From: a virus
Length of the DNA: 27,930 nucleotides
Strand: one strand, 5' to 3'
IMG/VR virus record: IMGVR_UViG_3300045738_000575
Coordinates: 1-27,930 of that record
The notes under the pieces were generated by a model. That model did no database searches and was not told the origin of the DNA. It saw only the letters and a list, made by a program, of their open reading frames with translations. Shown piece by piece: positions 21,062-27,930 of this stretch. How positions within the stretch are numbered: the stretch's first letter is position 1; the number at the start of each line of letters is the position of its first letter. Made by a program: the position numbers and the translations under genes.

Positions 21062-21332
21062 TATCAAATTCCTCCAACTCTTCGCTTAACATCTCATTTT
21101 CCCGTTGTAGGTTAGAGGCTACCCTAATGAGAGGCATCAAATCAGACTCCTTTGGTAAATCCTTGTTCTCCCAATCTTCCCATTGAGGCCACTCATTAGA
21201 ATTACTCAAGTCAAGAAGTTCGTGTTCTTGTGCCAAAGCCACAATCTCTTCTAACCACGATATGCGTTTTCGCATCCATCCAAATTCATCTAATACCAAC
21301 ATTTCTGCTTTTGTATATATTTCTTTATTCAT
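21054..21332 (-). CDS. Unknown acidic helical protein
   Basis: The 92 residues are helical and acidic: MNKEIYTKAEMLVLDEFGWM, RKRISWLEEIVALAQEHELL, a Trp-rich turn EWPQWEDWENKDLPKE, and a final coiled-coil-like helix (VASNLQRENEMLSEELEEFD). There is no Cys, signal or membrane segment. Upstream is the 28-residue zinc ORF (TAATG) and downstream the 54-residue coiled-coil ORF. Not recognised; possibly the two helical proteins form a complex. Confidence 0.55.
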   Translation of the reverse strand: MNKEIYTKAEMLVLDEFGWMRKRISWLEEIVALAQEHELLDLSNSNEWPQWEDWENKDLPKESDLMPLIRVASNLQRENEMLSEELEEFDNE

Positions 21333-21418
21333 TATTCATCACTCTCACAATCAGGGCATTCTTCATGCCAATCTGAATCCCAATGATTATCACAATCATA
21401 GCAATAGAACATACTCAT
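21332..21418 (-). CDS. 28-residue acidic zinc-knuckle microprotein
   Basis: The ORF encodes MSMFYCYDCDNHWDSDWHEE followed by CPDCESDE. It has CxxC and CxxC separated by 11-12 residues together with three His, a complete zinc site within 20 residues, and is strongly acidic, opposite to the basic zinc proteins elsewhere in the window. It starts in ATGA (21415-21418) and ends with TAATG. It is very likely translated on this evidence; it may bind another protein by charge. Confidence 0.5.
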   Translation of the reverse strand: MSMFYCYDCDNHWDSDWHEECPDCESDE

Positions 21419-21495
21419 TCAACCACTAATCCAAATTCATCTAATGTCATTTGTCTGCTGTTTTCCATCGTTGGTGTCAATCTATCGTATTTCAT
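21415..21495 (-). CDS. 26-residue micro-ORF after the JAMM gene
   Basis: The ORF reads MKYDRLTPTMENSRQMTLDE then FGLVVE, starting in the JAMM stop (ATGA at 21492-21495) and ending in the next start (ATGA at 21415-21418). The coupling on both sides is the only evidence of translation. The MTLDEFG segment resembles a short linear motif more than a folded domain. No family recognised. Confidence 0.35.
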   Translation of the reverse strand: MKYDRLTPTMENSRQMTLDEFGLVVE

Positions 21496-21968
21496 TCTTC
21501 TTCCTCCATGAATATATCATAGTGAGTATATTGGGAATATTCTTCCAATAAATTGATTCGCGCAATTTGCTTATTCCCTATCACTATTGCATCTTGTAAA
21601 TGCAATTTCCATGTGTTAATAGTGTTTTGGTCTGTGCTACTAAAATATGCCTCACCAAATGGATGAGTGTGAATCCAACATTTGATGGGCAATTTCATTC
21701 TTTGGCCTCTAGTTAATTCTGCCTCTTGTCCTTCAAAGGATACAAACGATGGTGTGCCAACACTACAATAAGCATTCCCTCTAGAATCAATAATAACCTG
21801 TATTTCTCTTGCAATATCAAAGGAAAACATTGAGTGTTCCCATATACAATCTAAGAAATCACGCGAATCATATTTTCCATCACATGACTCAAGCATCGCT
21901 TCTATCTCAAATTTCCAGAAATCACCACTATCGGTTTCATGTAAATTAGACTTTGGAACATCCATCAT
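21492..21968 (-). CDS. JAMM/MPN (JAB) metallopeptidase
   Basis: The 158-residue protein has the full JAMM zinc motif CWIHTHPFGEAYFSSTDQ: H100, H102, P103 and S110-x-x-D113, plus an upstream Glu (E55 in AREIQVIID) that would polarise the water. Fold elements on either side (AYCSVGTPSFVSFEG, KLHLQDAIVIGNKQ) fit the MPN domain. Known prokaryotic members remove ubiquitin-like or sulfur-carrier proteins from targets, and phage members process tail proteins. Here it lies two genes after an E1-like enzyme (23033-23617), so a link to the archaeal ubiquitin-like (SAMP) system of the host is plausible. All catalytic residues are present. No ubiquitin-like protein is found in this window. Confidence 0.85.
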   Translation of the reverse strand: MMDVPKSNLHETDSGDFWKFEIEAMLESCDGKYDSRDFLDCIWEHSMFSFDIAREIQVIIDSRGNAYCSVGTPSFVSFEGQEAELTRGQRMKLPIKCWIHTHPFGEAYFSSTDQNTINTWKLHLQDAIVIGNKQIARINLLEEYSQYTHYDIFMEEEE

Positions 21969-22231
21969 ATATACACCTTCATAACTATGATTCCTAAAAT
22001 TATTACCATTAAACCTATTTGAAAATACACTATTGGGCTATCCTTCTGTATGCCCTCAGTATTAACAGGCCATACATTATTAGTTACATGAATATACTTT
22101 AGTGGTATTGCTGTTACCGTTCTCTCATATCCATTCTTTTCTAAAAAGGCACTTGCTTCAACGGCAGTATCTCCTCTATTTGCGCTTTTAAGCATTAATT
22201 CTATTTCTTTATCTTCCCATCTTCTATGCAT
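21965..22231 (-). CDS. Myb/SANT-like protein with C-terminal membrane anchor
   Basis: The first 50 of 88 residues, MHRRWEDKEIELMLKSANRG followed by ASAFLEKNGYERTVTAIPLK, match the three-helix Myb/SANT pattern (W, ExE in helix 1, then a basic third helix RTVTAIPLKY), also repeated in the next gene upstream. The last 21 residues (SPIVYFQIGLMVIILGIIVM) form one membrane segment with KVYI at the end, so the protein would be tail-anchored with the DNA-binding domain in the cytoplasm. The start lies in an 8-base ATGCATAG overlap with the three-repeat gene. It could tether viral DNA to the host membrane; inference only. Confidence 0.55.
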   Translation of the reverse strand: MHRRWEDKEIELMLKSANRGDTAVEASAFLEKNGYERTVTAIPLKYIHVTNNVWPVNTEGIQKDSPIVYFQIGLMVIILGIIVMKVYI

Positions 22232-23021
22232 ATGTCTTCACCTTTTTATTGAGTTTAGCAATCTTCTTTTTTAACCTATTCTGTTTCTTGGTTCTAATAT
22301 AGAGAAATACTCTATTAAGTTTTTTGGATTCCCATTCTTTAATCTTTAACCTATTCATCGCAATTTCGGCTACATCTAACCTATTTGAAATTTCATTCAG
22401 AATTAAACGCTCATATCTAACTGCACATACGCCATATCCCCTACCCATTTCTTTTCTAATAAAGTCTACTGATGCACCTTTCCAAACCATTAATAACTTA
22501 ATGTCTTCTTCTTTAGTCCAATGGCCTCCTTGACGATATAATCGTTCCGATTCCGTTGGCATGGCCGCTTGTGGCAATACCTTTTGTTTTAAACCCGCCT
22601 CAAATGAAATCTTCACTACTGCCGCTGCTTCTGCTTCTTTCCTTGATTCATCAAGCAGGGCTTGTCCAAGTCTATTAGAATGACTTACTGCAAGAGAATT
22701 TGGTGTTCTCTTAATGCCCATCTTTTTACTTATTATAGCAGCGATTTTAACCCATGATTTACCTTGTTCTATTCTAAGTTTGTTAATTAATGCTATTTCC
22801 TTTTTACTATAAAGAACCCTTTTGTGTTTGTGCATTCGTTTAATCTTTAAATCAACAATCTTTCTGCTAGGGTCTAATTTAAGTAGTTTCTTTCTGCAAG
22901 CCATTGAGGTTCTATTATTCCCAAAAACCTCAGACAAGGTTACAGAACATTCCTGATATGTATTCCCTACTCTTTTCATTTCTTTCAACATTACTTCTTC
23001 ATTTTTTGTCCATCTTTTCAT
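22224..23021 (-). CDS. Protein with three Myb/SANT-like repeats
   Basis: Three tryptophan/aromatic helix-turn-helix repeats are seen in 265 residues: repeat 1 (about 2-50) KRWTKNEEVMLKEMKRVGNT; repeat 2 (about 68-118) LYSKKEIALINKLRIEQGKS followed by WVKIAAIISKKMG; repeat 3 (about 165-212) GHWTKEEDIKLLMVWKGAS. Each has a hydrophobic-acidic helix 1 (WTKEED), a middle helix and a recognition-like helix with Asn/Arg (RTSMACRKKL, RTPNSLAVSHSNRL, GVCAVRYERL). A coiled, very basic C-terminus follows (KKQNRLKKKIAKLNKKVK). Such multi-repeat Myb proteins are known from eukaryotes and some viruses; here it is probably a transcription or DNA-organising factor next to TFB. A membrane-bound single-repeat relative follows. 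Confidence 0.62.
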   Translation of the reverse strand: MKRWTKNEEVMLKEMKRVGNTYQECSVTLSEVFGNNRTSMACRKKLLKLDPSRKIVDLKIKRMHKHKRVLYSKKEIALINKLRIEQGKSWVKIAAIISKKMGIKRTPNSLAVSHSNRLGQALLDESRKEAEAAAVVKISFEAGLKQKVLPQAAMPTESERLYRQGGHWTKEEDIKLLMVWKGASVDFIRKEMGRGYGVCAVRYERLILNEISNRLDVAEIAMNRLKIKEWESKKLNRVFLYIRTKKQNRLKKKIAKLNKKVKTYA

Positions 23022-23032
23022 ATTTATCTCTC

Positions 23033-23617
23033 CTATATATTTAGGAATAACTTATCTGTTACTTCATCCCCATTAAACCATCGTTGAATCCATTGTGCGC
23101 CTACACCAGCAATTGCAACATGAGTGAAATGAAGGTCTTTTGTATTTCTACTATTATTAAATTCCTCTCCTTGACATGAAAAAGAACCCGTTGGCCCACT
23201 AAGGAAGGTATCTGATAACTTTTCTTCCGTTTTATATGAAATCATCGCCCCATTCCTACCTTGCGCCCGTAAATCCACCCAACTCGCCCTACATTTGTTA
23301 GCAAATCCAAGCCTATAAACGGCTCGCCTAACATCTAAATTGTCTGCACAACAAATCACTAAATCATAACCTAATAATTGTTTTTCCGCAAGAATAGGAT
23401 AAGGCATTCCTTTAACAGAAGCCATCCTTAGCATAATTCCCGCGACCTTATGTTTACTAACATCTTGTTTAAGAAAGTTTTGATATGAAAGGTTCTTTTT
23501 CTCAACCTTATCAGGGTCAGCAATCCAAATTTCATATTGTTCTGTTTGATTGAGCAATTGAACTAAATAACTTCCAATTCCTCCTACTCCTACTATTAAT
23601 ATTTTTCTTTTAGTCAT
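23033..23617 (-). CDS. E1/ThiF-like adenylyltransferase
   Basis: The 194 residues have a Rossmann nucleotide site ILIVGVGGIGSYL (G10, G12, G13, G15), followed by IWIADPDKVEKKNLSYQNF (D34, D36, N42) and VSKHKVAGI (Lys of the family), and CCADNLDVRRAVYRLG (D92), corresponding to motifs that bind ATP-Mg and the C-terminal glycine of a ubiquitin-like protein in ThiF, MoeB and E1. In the usual NLxRQ the Arg is Tyr (NLSYQ). A Cys in GSFSCQGEE (C148) could be the thioester residue. The start at 23617 follows AGGGAT by 6 bases and overlaps the TFB stop by eight. The enzyme lacks a C-terminal rhodanese or E2 domain. It is probably functionally linked to the JAMM peptidase at 21492-21968. Confidence 0.8.
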   Translation of the reverse strand: MTKRKILIVGVGGIGSYLVQLLNQTEQYEIWIADPDKVEKKNLSYQNFLKQDVSKHKVAGIMLRMASVKGMPYPILAEKQLLGYDLVICCADNLDVRRAVYRLGFANKCRASWVDLRAQGRNGAMISYKTEEKLSDTFLSGPTGSFSCQGEEFNNSRNTKDLHFTHVAIAGVGAQWIQRWFNGDEVTDKLFLNI

Positions 23618-24533
23618 GTTTAATCCCTGATATAAATTCATCTATTGTCATTGTTAATAATTGTTTCTTAGAAATCCCCATAACTGATAATATCTTTCTA
23701 AAACTGCTTCGTAAAGATACATCCACAATACCCAATGCATCAGCAATCTGTCTTTGGGTATATCCTTGCATTCCTGCCTTTTGTCTTATTATTGATGAGA
23801 TATAAATTGATGCACCCAAATATGTTCTTGTATAGGTATAATCATATTGTTCTAAATAATAATTTAAATGTTCAGCAACCCGCCTTGCATCGTATGTAAA
23901 GTGCCTATCTGCCTTTAAATCATAGCAAATTCTTTCTGTCCATGATGATATAGATATTTGATGTAATAACCACGGTTTCCCTAAATGCCTTGCAGCCTTC
24001 TTTACAAATTTAGAAGAGCGAGAAGCACTAACATCATTTTCTTTTGCGAGTTGTTGAATACTAATTGCTATTCCATTCTCTTTCATAACATAATATACTA
24101 TGCCTACCGCTCTAATATCTAAATCAAAACCAGACATTACTCTCTTTTTATGCAAGGTGCGATAATAAGACTCCACTCTTTCTTTCATTGAAGGAGTCGG
24201 ATTAAACTTAGATAATACTAAATTACATGATATTATCCCTGCAGATAACGCATCATATTGAGAAATCCTTGCCGTTCTTTTTAACCTATAAACTAAGGTT
24301 CTATTAAAATTATTTCTGGCGGCTGCTCTCCCAAATACAGAACCTAATAGTCCTCTATCTGGTAATCTTGTTGATTCAATTGCATTACCACCAATATCAT
24401 AATCTGTTAAGTTTACTGATTGTCTGCTTTCAAAAATATTTCTTACTATGATAAAACCACAGTTTACACATTCTAGTTCGCCCATTATTTCATTCCAATT
24501 AAATTCGTCGTTGTTACATTCTTTGCAATTCAT
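23610..24533 (-). CDS. tfb: Transcription factor B (TFIIB-like)
   Basis: The 307 residues show the complete TFB architecture: N-terminal zinc ribbon (C3, C6, C22, C25; GELECVNCGFII), a B-reader-like segment containing DRGLLGSVFGRAAARN, and two cyclin repeats (for instance SAGIISCNLVLSKFN to KENDVSASRSSKFVKKA, and VAEHLNYYLEQYDYTYTRTY to YTQRQIADALGIVDVSLRSS). The last part YTQRQIADALGIVDVS is the helix-turn-helix of repeat 2 that contacts BRE DNA beside TBP. A virus-encoded TFB can redirect the host RNA polymerase to viral promoters. It is close to the cellular length (about 300). No TBP is seen in the window, so host TBP would be used. Confidence 0.93.
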   Translation of the reverse strand: MNCKECNNDEFNWNEIMGELECVNCGFIIVRNIFESRQSVNLTDYDIGGNAIESTRLPDRGLLGSVFGRAAARNNFNRTLVYRLKRTARISQYDALSAGIISCNLVLSKFNPTPSMKERVESYYRTLHKKRVMSGFDLDIRAVGIVYYVMKENGIAISIQQLAKENDVSASRSSKFVKKAARHLGKPWLLHQISISSWTERICYDLKADRHFTYDARRVAEHLNYYLEQYDYTYTRTYLGASIYISSIIRQKAGMQGYTQRQIADALGIVDVSLRSSFRKILSVMGISKKQLLTMTIDEFISGIKHD

Positions 24534-24534
24534 A

Positions 24535-25863
24535 TTATCTGCACCTCATAGTGGTCATATGGTGTAATTCTGTATATATTTCTTCGGGACTCACCAAATA
24601 ATCCCAATTAATTCTTTCTGGACTTTCACCATTAATCATACCCTTAGAAAGATAGCCCTTAATAGTATAGACTAACTCAATTGTTGTTTTATCATTCAAT
24701 AAAGCCATCGCCCTTGCTACAAATTGGTCACCAACACTTGAGTTAGAGTGTATGTTGTCTATACAAATAGGCCCAATCCAACTTCCATGTTGAACATTTT
24801 CTAATTTACCTCTATTTCTACTTCTTACCCCATCGGAGTAAAGACCATCAACCCTAAAGATATAGGTGCTAACCTTTTGAATATTAGATTTCCAAGCAGT
24901 ATCAACTATTAACCAATCTGCTAATTTACCCTTAACATAAAGGCGTGTTCTTTTATCAACCTCTATAATTTTTATTCTATCAGGGTAGGTAACCTCTAAA
25001 TTTTCCATTAGTTTTTTAGCCCTGCGTTCAACAATATCCTGTGACCTATTCTGTTGTAGGAAATTAACCATAACCTTTAGTTGGCCTTCTGTGGGTGGAG
25101 TGCCAATTAACTCAGACCATAGTTTTTTAGGGCTAATCATAGTCCATCTCTTAGAACGAGTGTGACCATGATAATAATGATTCATGAACGAATCTAACTC
25201 TTTAACTGTTATAGTTCCCCAAACCCCATCTGATAATTCCATCGCACATTCTGTAGCGCTAATCATTTCAATTCTTAATCTAGAGTTAACTACTTCAGAT
25301 GGTCTTTCAATTTTACGAATATAGAATTCATATGGCGCTCTATTTTCTAATGCATACGATACATTTTCGGGCAAGGTAATCATTTTCATTAAATAATTAG
25401 AAATAGAATGTGCATCGTCATCAAAACAAGAACGATATATTGTTCTTGATAATGCAGTTAATAAATTTTTCTTAGTTACTCTTAATCCCATTAGTTGATA
25501 GTGGGGAGCCACCTTTGATACCAATATCATTACTTGAGACTCTATACAATCTCTTATTTCTATAATAACATCAAAATCACTAGGCGCATTAATCCCACTT
25601 CCGCTTCTTCCCCACCCAAATCTTTGTGATAGGGTTTGTGATAATGCTGTTATCATAGGTTCTCCTTTAGTAATCCCATATGACGCTCTAGGGCGATTAA
25701 CCCTTAACATCGGTAAATCCAACTGATGACCGCCCATGCCTTGACCTTCGTGTGATATTGGGTATGAAGATTTAATATACAATATTTTATTATATCCGTT
25801 ATTAGAATCATCAACGGCGCTAATTGTTAGTGGGAGAACATATTTATATTTTAATTCTTTCAT
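24535..25863 (-). CDS. Unknown 442-residue protein
   Basis: This large protein lies between TFB and a small gene after the ribonucleotide reductase. It is soluble, mixed alpha/beta and basic-rich, with no membrane segment, signal peptide, P-loop or cysteine cluster. Recognisable patches: a Gly-rich region GHEGQ-like SHEGQGMGGHQLDLP and GWGRSGSGINAPSDFDVIIE, a conserved-looking PPTEGQLKVMVNFLQQNRSQ, and WSELIG before it. The C-terminal part has GSWIGPICIDNIHSNSSVGD and a helical end. No family could be assigned; I would place it with DNA or transcription functions because of TFB and the near-gapless operon. Its length makes it one of the largest orphans here. Confidence 0.55.
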   Translation of the reverse strand: MKELKYKYVLPLTISAVDDSNNGYNKILYIKSSYPISHEGQGMGGHQLDLPMLRVNRPRASYGITKGEPMITALSQTLSQRFGWGRSGSGINAPSDFDVIIEIRDCIESQVMILVSKVAPHYQLMGLRVTKKNLLTALSRTIYRSCFDDDAHSISNYLMKMITLPENVSYALENRAPYEFYIRKIERPSEVVNSRLRIEMISATECAMELSDGVWGTITVKELDSFMNHYYHGHTRSKRWTMISPKKLWSELIGTPPTEGQLKVMVNFLQQNRSQDIVERRAKKLMENLEVTYPDRIKIIEVDKRTRLYVKGKLADWLIVDTAWKSNIQKVSTYIFRVDGLYSDGVRSRNRGKLENVQHGSWIGPICIDNIHSNSSVGDQFVARAMALLNDKTTIELVYTIKGYLSKGMINGESPERINWDYLVSPEEIYTELHHMTTMRCR

Positions 25864-25865
25864 TT

Positions 25866-26135
25866 TTACATCTCCTTTTCATATTCATCTTTATTTACCT
25901 TCATGTATTTTGCGTATCTTACTAATTCACTTATATATTCATCATATGATTTCAAATCAACAGTTAATCCTTCTAACCAGAATATTCTTTTTAATCCTCT
26001 ATTATAGGCAGATATTGTTATCTGTTCTGTCATTAACGAGTCATATAGTTCTTTAGTCTTCGCCTTTGCTCCAACGGAGTTTAATCTTCCTATGATTATA
26101 TCATAAGATATAATTGCATCTTTTTTATATTTCAC
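25866..26135 (-). CDS. Unknown 89-residue protein
   Basis: The protein is helical: MKYKKDAIISYDIIIGRLNS, VGAKAKTKELYDSLMTEQIT, then RGLKRIFWLEGLTVDLKSYD and a Lys/Glu-rich tail with ELVRYAKYMKVNKDEYEKEM. I prefer the GTG at 26135, since AGGTGG lies 5 bases upstream; an in-frame GTG at 26144 is inside that site. It overlaps the reductase gene by 11 bases. It has no Cys or membrane segment and no recognised family. Confidence 0.55.
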   Translation of the reverse strand: MKYKKDAIISYDIIIGRLNSVGAKAKTKELYDSLMTEQITISAYNRGLKRIFWLEGLTVDLKSYDEYISELVRYAKYMKVNKDEYEKEM

Positions 26136-27930
26136 AAAGGCCACCTACACACGCGATTTCTCCTTGTAGGTCTGTATAATCGTCAACTTCTATTACCTTT
26201 GTTAAATCTATTTTTCTAACAAGGGCTAACATAGATTCATATGTTTCTTTATCAATCTCTTCAAACGGGGCTTGAACATAAGTGCCTCCATCATGGGGTA
26301 ATACTGATAAACCATTGTAATAATGTCTATTCATCCACATCCATTCCCCCACAGAATCCCATTCGTCTTCTTGTATATAAACTGTCGCAGACACATTATG
26401 TGAATTTGAACCGTTGATATGGCCGGGTTTTACCCATCTAATTGACCATCGCTTAACTCTTTCTAGAAAAGATAGAGCAGTTTCAGTTCTTGATACTATC
26501 GCTTTCTTTGGTGCTTTTTGAGGAATAGAAATTATTGCTAAACTGTTTGGGTCAAAATAATCATCCTCGACTAAATCGGGATTATTGATTAACATATAAC
26601 CATAAATGTCTTCTGTCTTATTGACTCTTATACGCCTAATATAGTATGGAGCAAACCAAGCGTGTATTCCTGAAGAAGACCCCAATACTAAACTTGTTGT
26701 TCCGGCGGGCTTAATGCAAGTAACTCTTGCGGCACTATTTATGCCTAGTAAATGAGATACTCTTTTATTTTCCTCGACTGTTAGATAAGTAGCGTGTTCT
26801 AAATCTAAATTAACGCAACGATTACTAGCAATTCCGGTCATTGATACTCCTAATAGGGCATCTCTCTCCGTCGTTGTCTTCCAAACATCTCTTAGATAAT
26901 GAAAATCAGTATAATATGCTTGTAAAGTGCCTAAGAAAGCAGCGGCTACCGCTCTTTCTTCAAGGTCTTGTTGTCCTCTAATGCTCGACGCATTAATTTC
27001 TGAGAGGTTACAGAATTGATAAGGCCGTAAAGCAATTTCACAACAAGGATTTGTTCCCCATGACTTATCATTACTGAAATAAATGCCCGGTTCTCCTGAC
27101 CCACTAGCCCTTATTCGCTGCCAAAGTTCCCTAAAGAATTTTCTATCTACTCGGTGGCGGATAATAACGGCAGAATTATTTGCTCTCCCTCTATGTGGGG
27201 AATGTTCCCACCAATTTCCTGATTTCGATGCTATCATATCATAATCATTTGCGCTAAAAAGACAAATCATAGCCGCCCTACGAATTCCACCAGATAAAAC
27301 TGCATCTGCAATATGACATAAAATATCATGAGCCTCTAAAGGAGTTAATTGACTCCCACTAGTCTTATTTTGAAACAAACCTTCTATTTTAACTAAGCAC
27401 TCTCTTAATGGTTGAGGGCCGGGTGCTTTACCCCCACTTGTTTTAATAGAAGAACCCTTTGGTCTAATTCTTTTATAATCAAATTTAGGTGATGATTTTC
27501 TATCACCTGTATAGCATTCTATTAAAATCTTTATAGAATCAGCCCAACCTTCTATAGAATCCTCTATAAGATACCGCCTGTATTTATCTTTGTTAGGTTT
27601 CCTAACCTCCGGTAAATTACGAATATGGTGTCGTTGAACAGAATAACCTATTCCTGTTCCACCTAATAGTAAAAACATTCCCTCATAAAAACAAGACATT
27701 GAATCAATTGGCATAAATGCACAATTATAAATTCTATTTGGAGATAGTTCTATTGGAAGCCCTGAAAATTGCAGGGAACGCATTGAAGGTAATATCTTTT
27801 TAGTATAAACAAAACTAGTATATAAATCCTCAATCTCTTGAGTAAATTGCTCACCTAAATGAGAAAAAGAATTAAGGTGCATTTCCTTATTTCGCGTTAT
27901 AATTTCTTCCCAACTTTCTCTTCGTTGTTC
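26125..27930 (-). CDS. Class II (adenosylcobalamin-dependent) ribonucleotide reductase, 5'-partial
   Basis: The frame stays open to the end of the window (residues EQRRESWEEIITRNKE lie before the ATG at 27882), so the start is outside; about 600 residues are visible. The sequence follows the monomeric RTPR type: SMRSLQFSG, RIYNCAFMP (redox Cys), GGTGIGYSVQ, then GTNPCCEIALRPYQFCNLSE (NPC active-site Cys, Glu two positions on and the partner Cys of the disulfide), CIKPAGTTSLVLGSSSGIHA (loop around the phosphate) and the C-terminal CVGGLC pair that shuttles electrons. It converts ribonucleotides to deoxyribonucleotides using coenzyme B12, without a separate radical subunit. It is the first enzyme of the visible operon and would feed the replication genes downstream. 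All catalytic cysteines are present. Confidence 0.92.
   Translation of the reverse strand, partial: EQRRESWEEIITRNKEMHLNSFSHLGEQFTQEIEDLYTSFVYTKKILPSMRSLQFSGLPIELSPNRIYNCAFMPIDSMSCFYEGMFLLLGGTGIGYSVQRHHIRNLPEVRKPNKDKYRRYLIEDSIEGWADSIKILIECYTGDRKSSPKFDYKRIRPKGSSIKTSGGKAPGPQPLRECLVKIEGLFQNKTSGSQLTPLEAHDILCHIADAVLSGGIRRAAMICLFSANDYDMIASKSGNWWEHSPHRGRANNSAVIIRHRVDRKFFRELWQRIRASGSGEPGIYFSNDKSWGTNPCCEIALRPYQFCNLSEINASSIRGQQDLEERAVAAAFLGTLQAYYTDFHYLRDVWKTTTERDALLGVSMTGIASNRCVNLDLEHATYLTVEENKRVSHLLGINSAARVTCIKPAGTTSLVLGSSSGIHAWFAPYYIRRIRVNKTEDIYGYMLINNPDLVEDDYFDPNSLAIISIPQKAPKKAIVSRTETALSFLERVKRWSIRWVKPGHINGSNSHNVSATVYIQEDEWDSVGEWMWMNRHYYNGLSVLPHDGGTYVQAPFEEIDKETYESMLALVRKIDLTKVIEVDDYTDLQGEIACVGGLCEI

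Noticed and set aside
21492-23617. A ubiquitin-like modifier gene belonging to the E1/JAMM pair
   Set aside because: None of the small proteins nearby ends in GG or shows a beta-grasp pattern, so a complete conjugation system is not supported by this window.
1-27930. CRISPR array linked to the Cas4-like nuclease
   Set aside because: No direct repeats with regular spacers anywhere in the window; the nuclease is embedded in replication genes.
1-27930. Insertion sequences, integrase and attachment sites
   Set aside because: No transposase, integrase or tRNA-type attachment repeat is visible on either strand.

Overview
The window looks like part of the genome of a head-tailed double-stranded DNA virus that infects an archaeon, most likely a marine euryarchaeon (Marine Group II, as in the magroviruses). 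The viral side is shown by a tail-fibre gene followed by a tail-assembly-chaperone-like gene. The archaeal side is shown by an information-processing set of archaeal type: transcription factor B, PCNA, RFC small subunit, family B DNA polymerase, a primase with PriS and PriL-like parts, ATP-dependent DNA ligase, an ERCC4/XPF-type nuclease and histone-fold proteins. Base composition is AT-rich throughout. Assignment to magroviruses is inference from gene content; no search was possible.

Layout. (1) Positions 1-1465, plus strand: the end of a structural module (5'-partial tail fibre, tail-assembly chaperone, small unknown protein). (2) 1466-1897: a convergent intergenic region without a protein gene. 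It holds two G/C hairpins with an ATTTAA loop, a roughly 190-base segment closed by a long imperfect inverted repeat and containing several further helices (candidate structured RNA), and two hairpin-plus-T-tract terminators for the leftward genes. (3) 1898-27930: one almost gapless leftward gene train, most junctions being 1-, 4- or 8-base overlaps (TAATG, ATGA, ATGAATGA), so translation is probably coupled and the train reads as one or a few long operons. Ribosome binding sites resemble AGGAGG, AGGTGG or AGGTGA.

In transcription order (right to left) the train encodes: a B12-type (class II) ribonucleotide reductase, two unknown proteins, TFB, an E1/ThiF-like enzyme, a protein with three Myb/SANT-like repeats, a membrane-anchored Myb-like protein, a JAMM/MPN peptidase, several small zinc and coiled-coil proteins, a lipoprotein, a PC4-like protein, a histone-fold protein, DNA ligase, a second histone-fold-like protein, a degenerate LAGLIDADG-type protein, a P-loop ATPase with a C-terminal PIP box, RFC small subunit, an EF-hand membrane protein, MazG, a probable ssDNA-binding protein, a Sak4/RecA-like ATPase, PCNA, the DNA polymerase, a Cas4/RecB-like nuclease, primase, ERCC4 nuclease, a probable helicase and a DEDD exonuclease. 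Together these make a nearly self-sufficient replisome plus nucleotide supply, recombination and transcription initiation.

Most notable: the DNA polymerase is split into two genes immediately before catalytic motif C, and the 0.5-kb gap holds four tiny overlapping ORFs, three of them zinc-ribbon-like. The two gene products that would act with PCNA (polymerase C-part and the second clamp-loader-like ATPase) both end in a PIP box. The window also holds a viral E1/JAMM pair, two histone-fold proteins, a PriS-PriL-type fusion primase, a probably domesticated homing endonuclease and a candidate structured RNA. Many short genes (23-63 codons) are annotated here from direct translation of the gaps.
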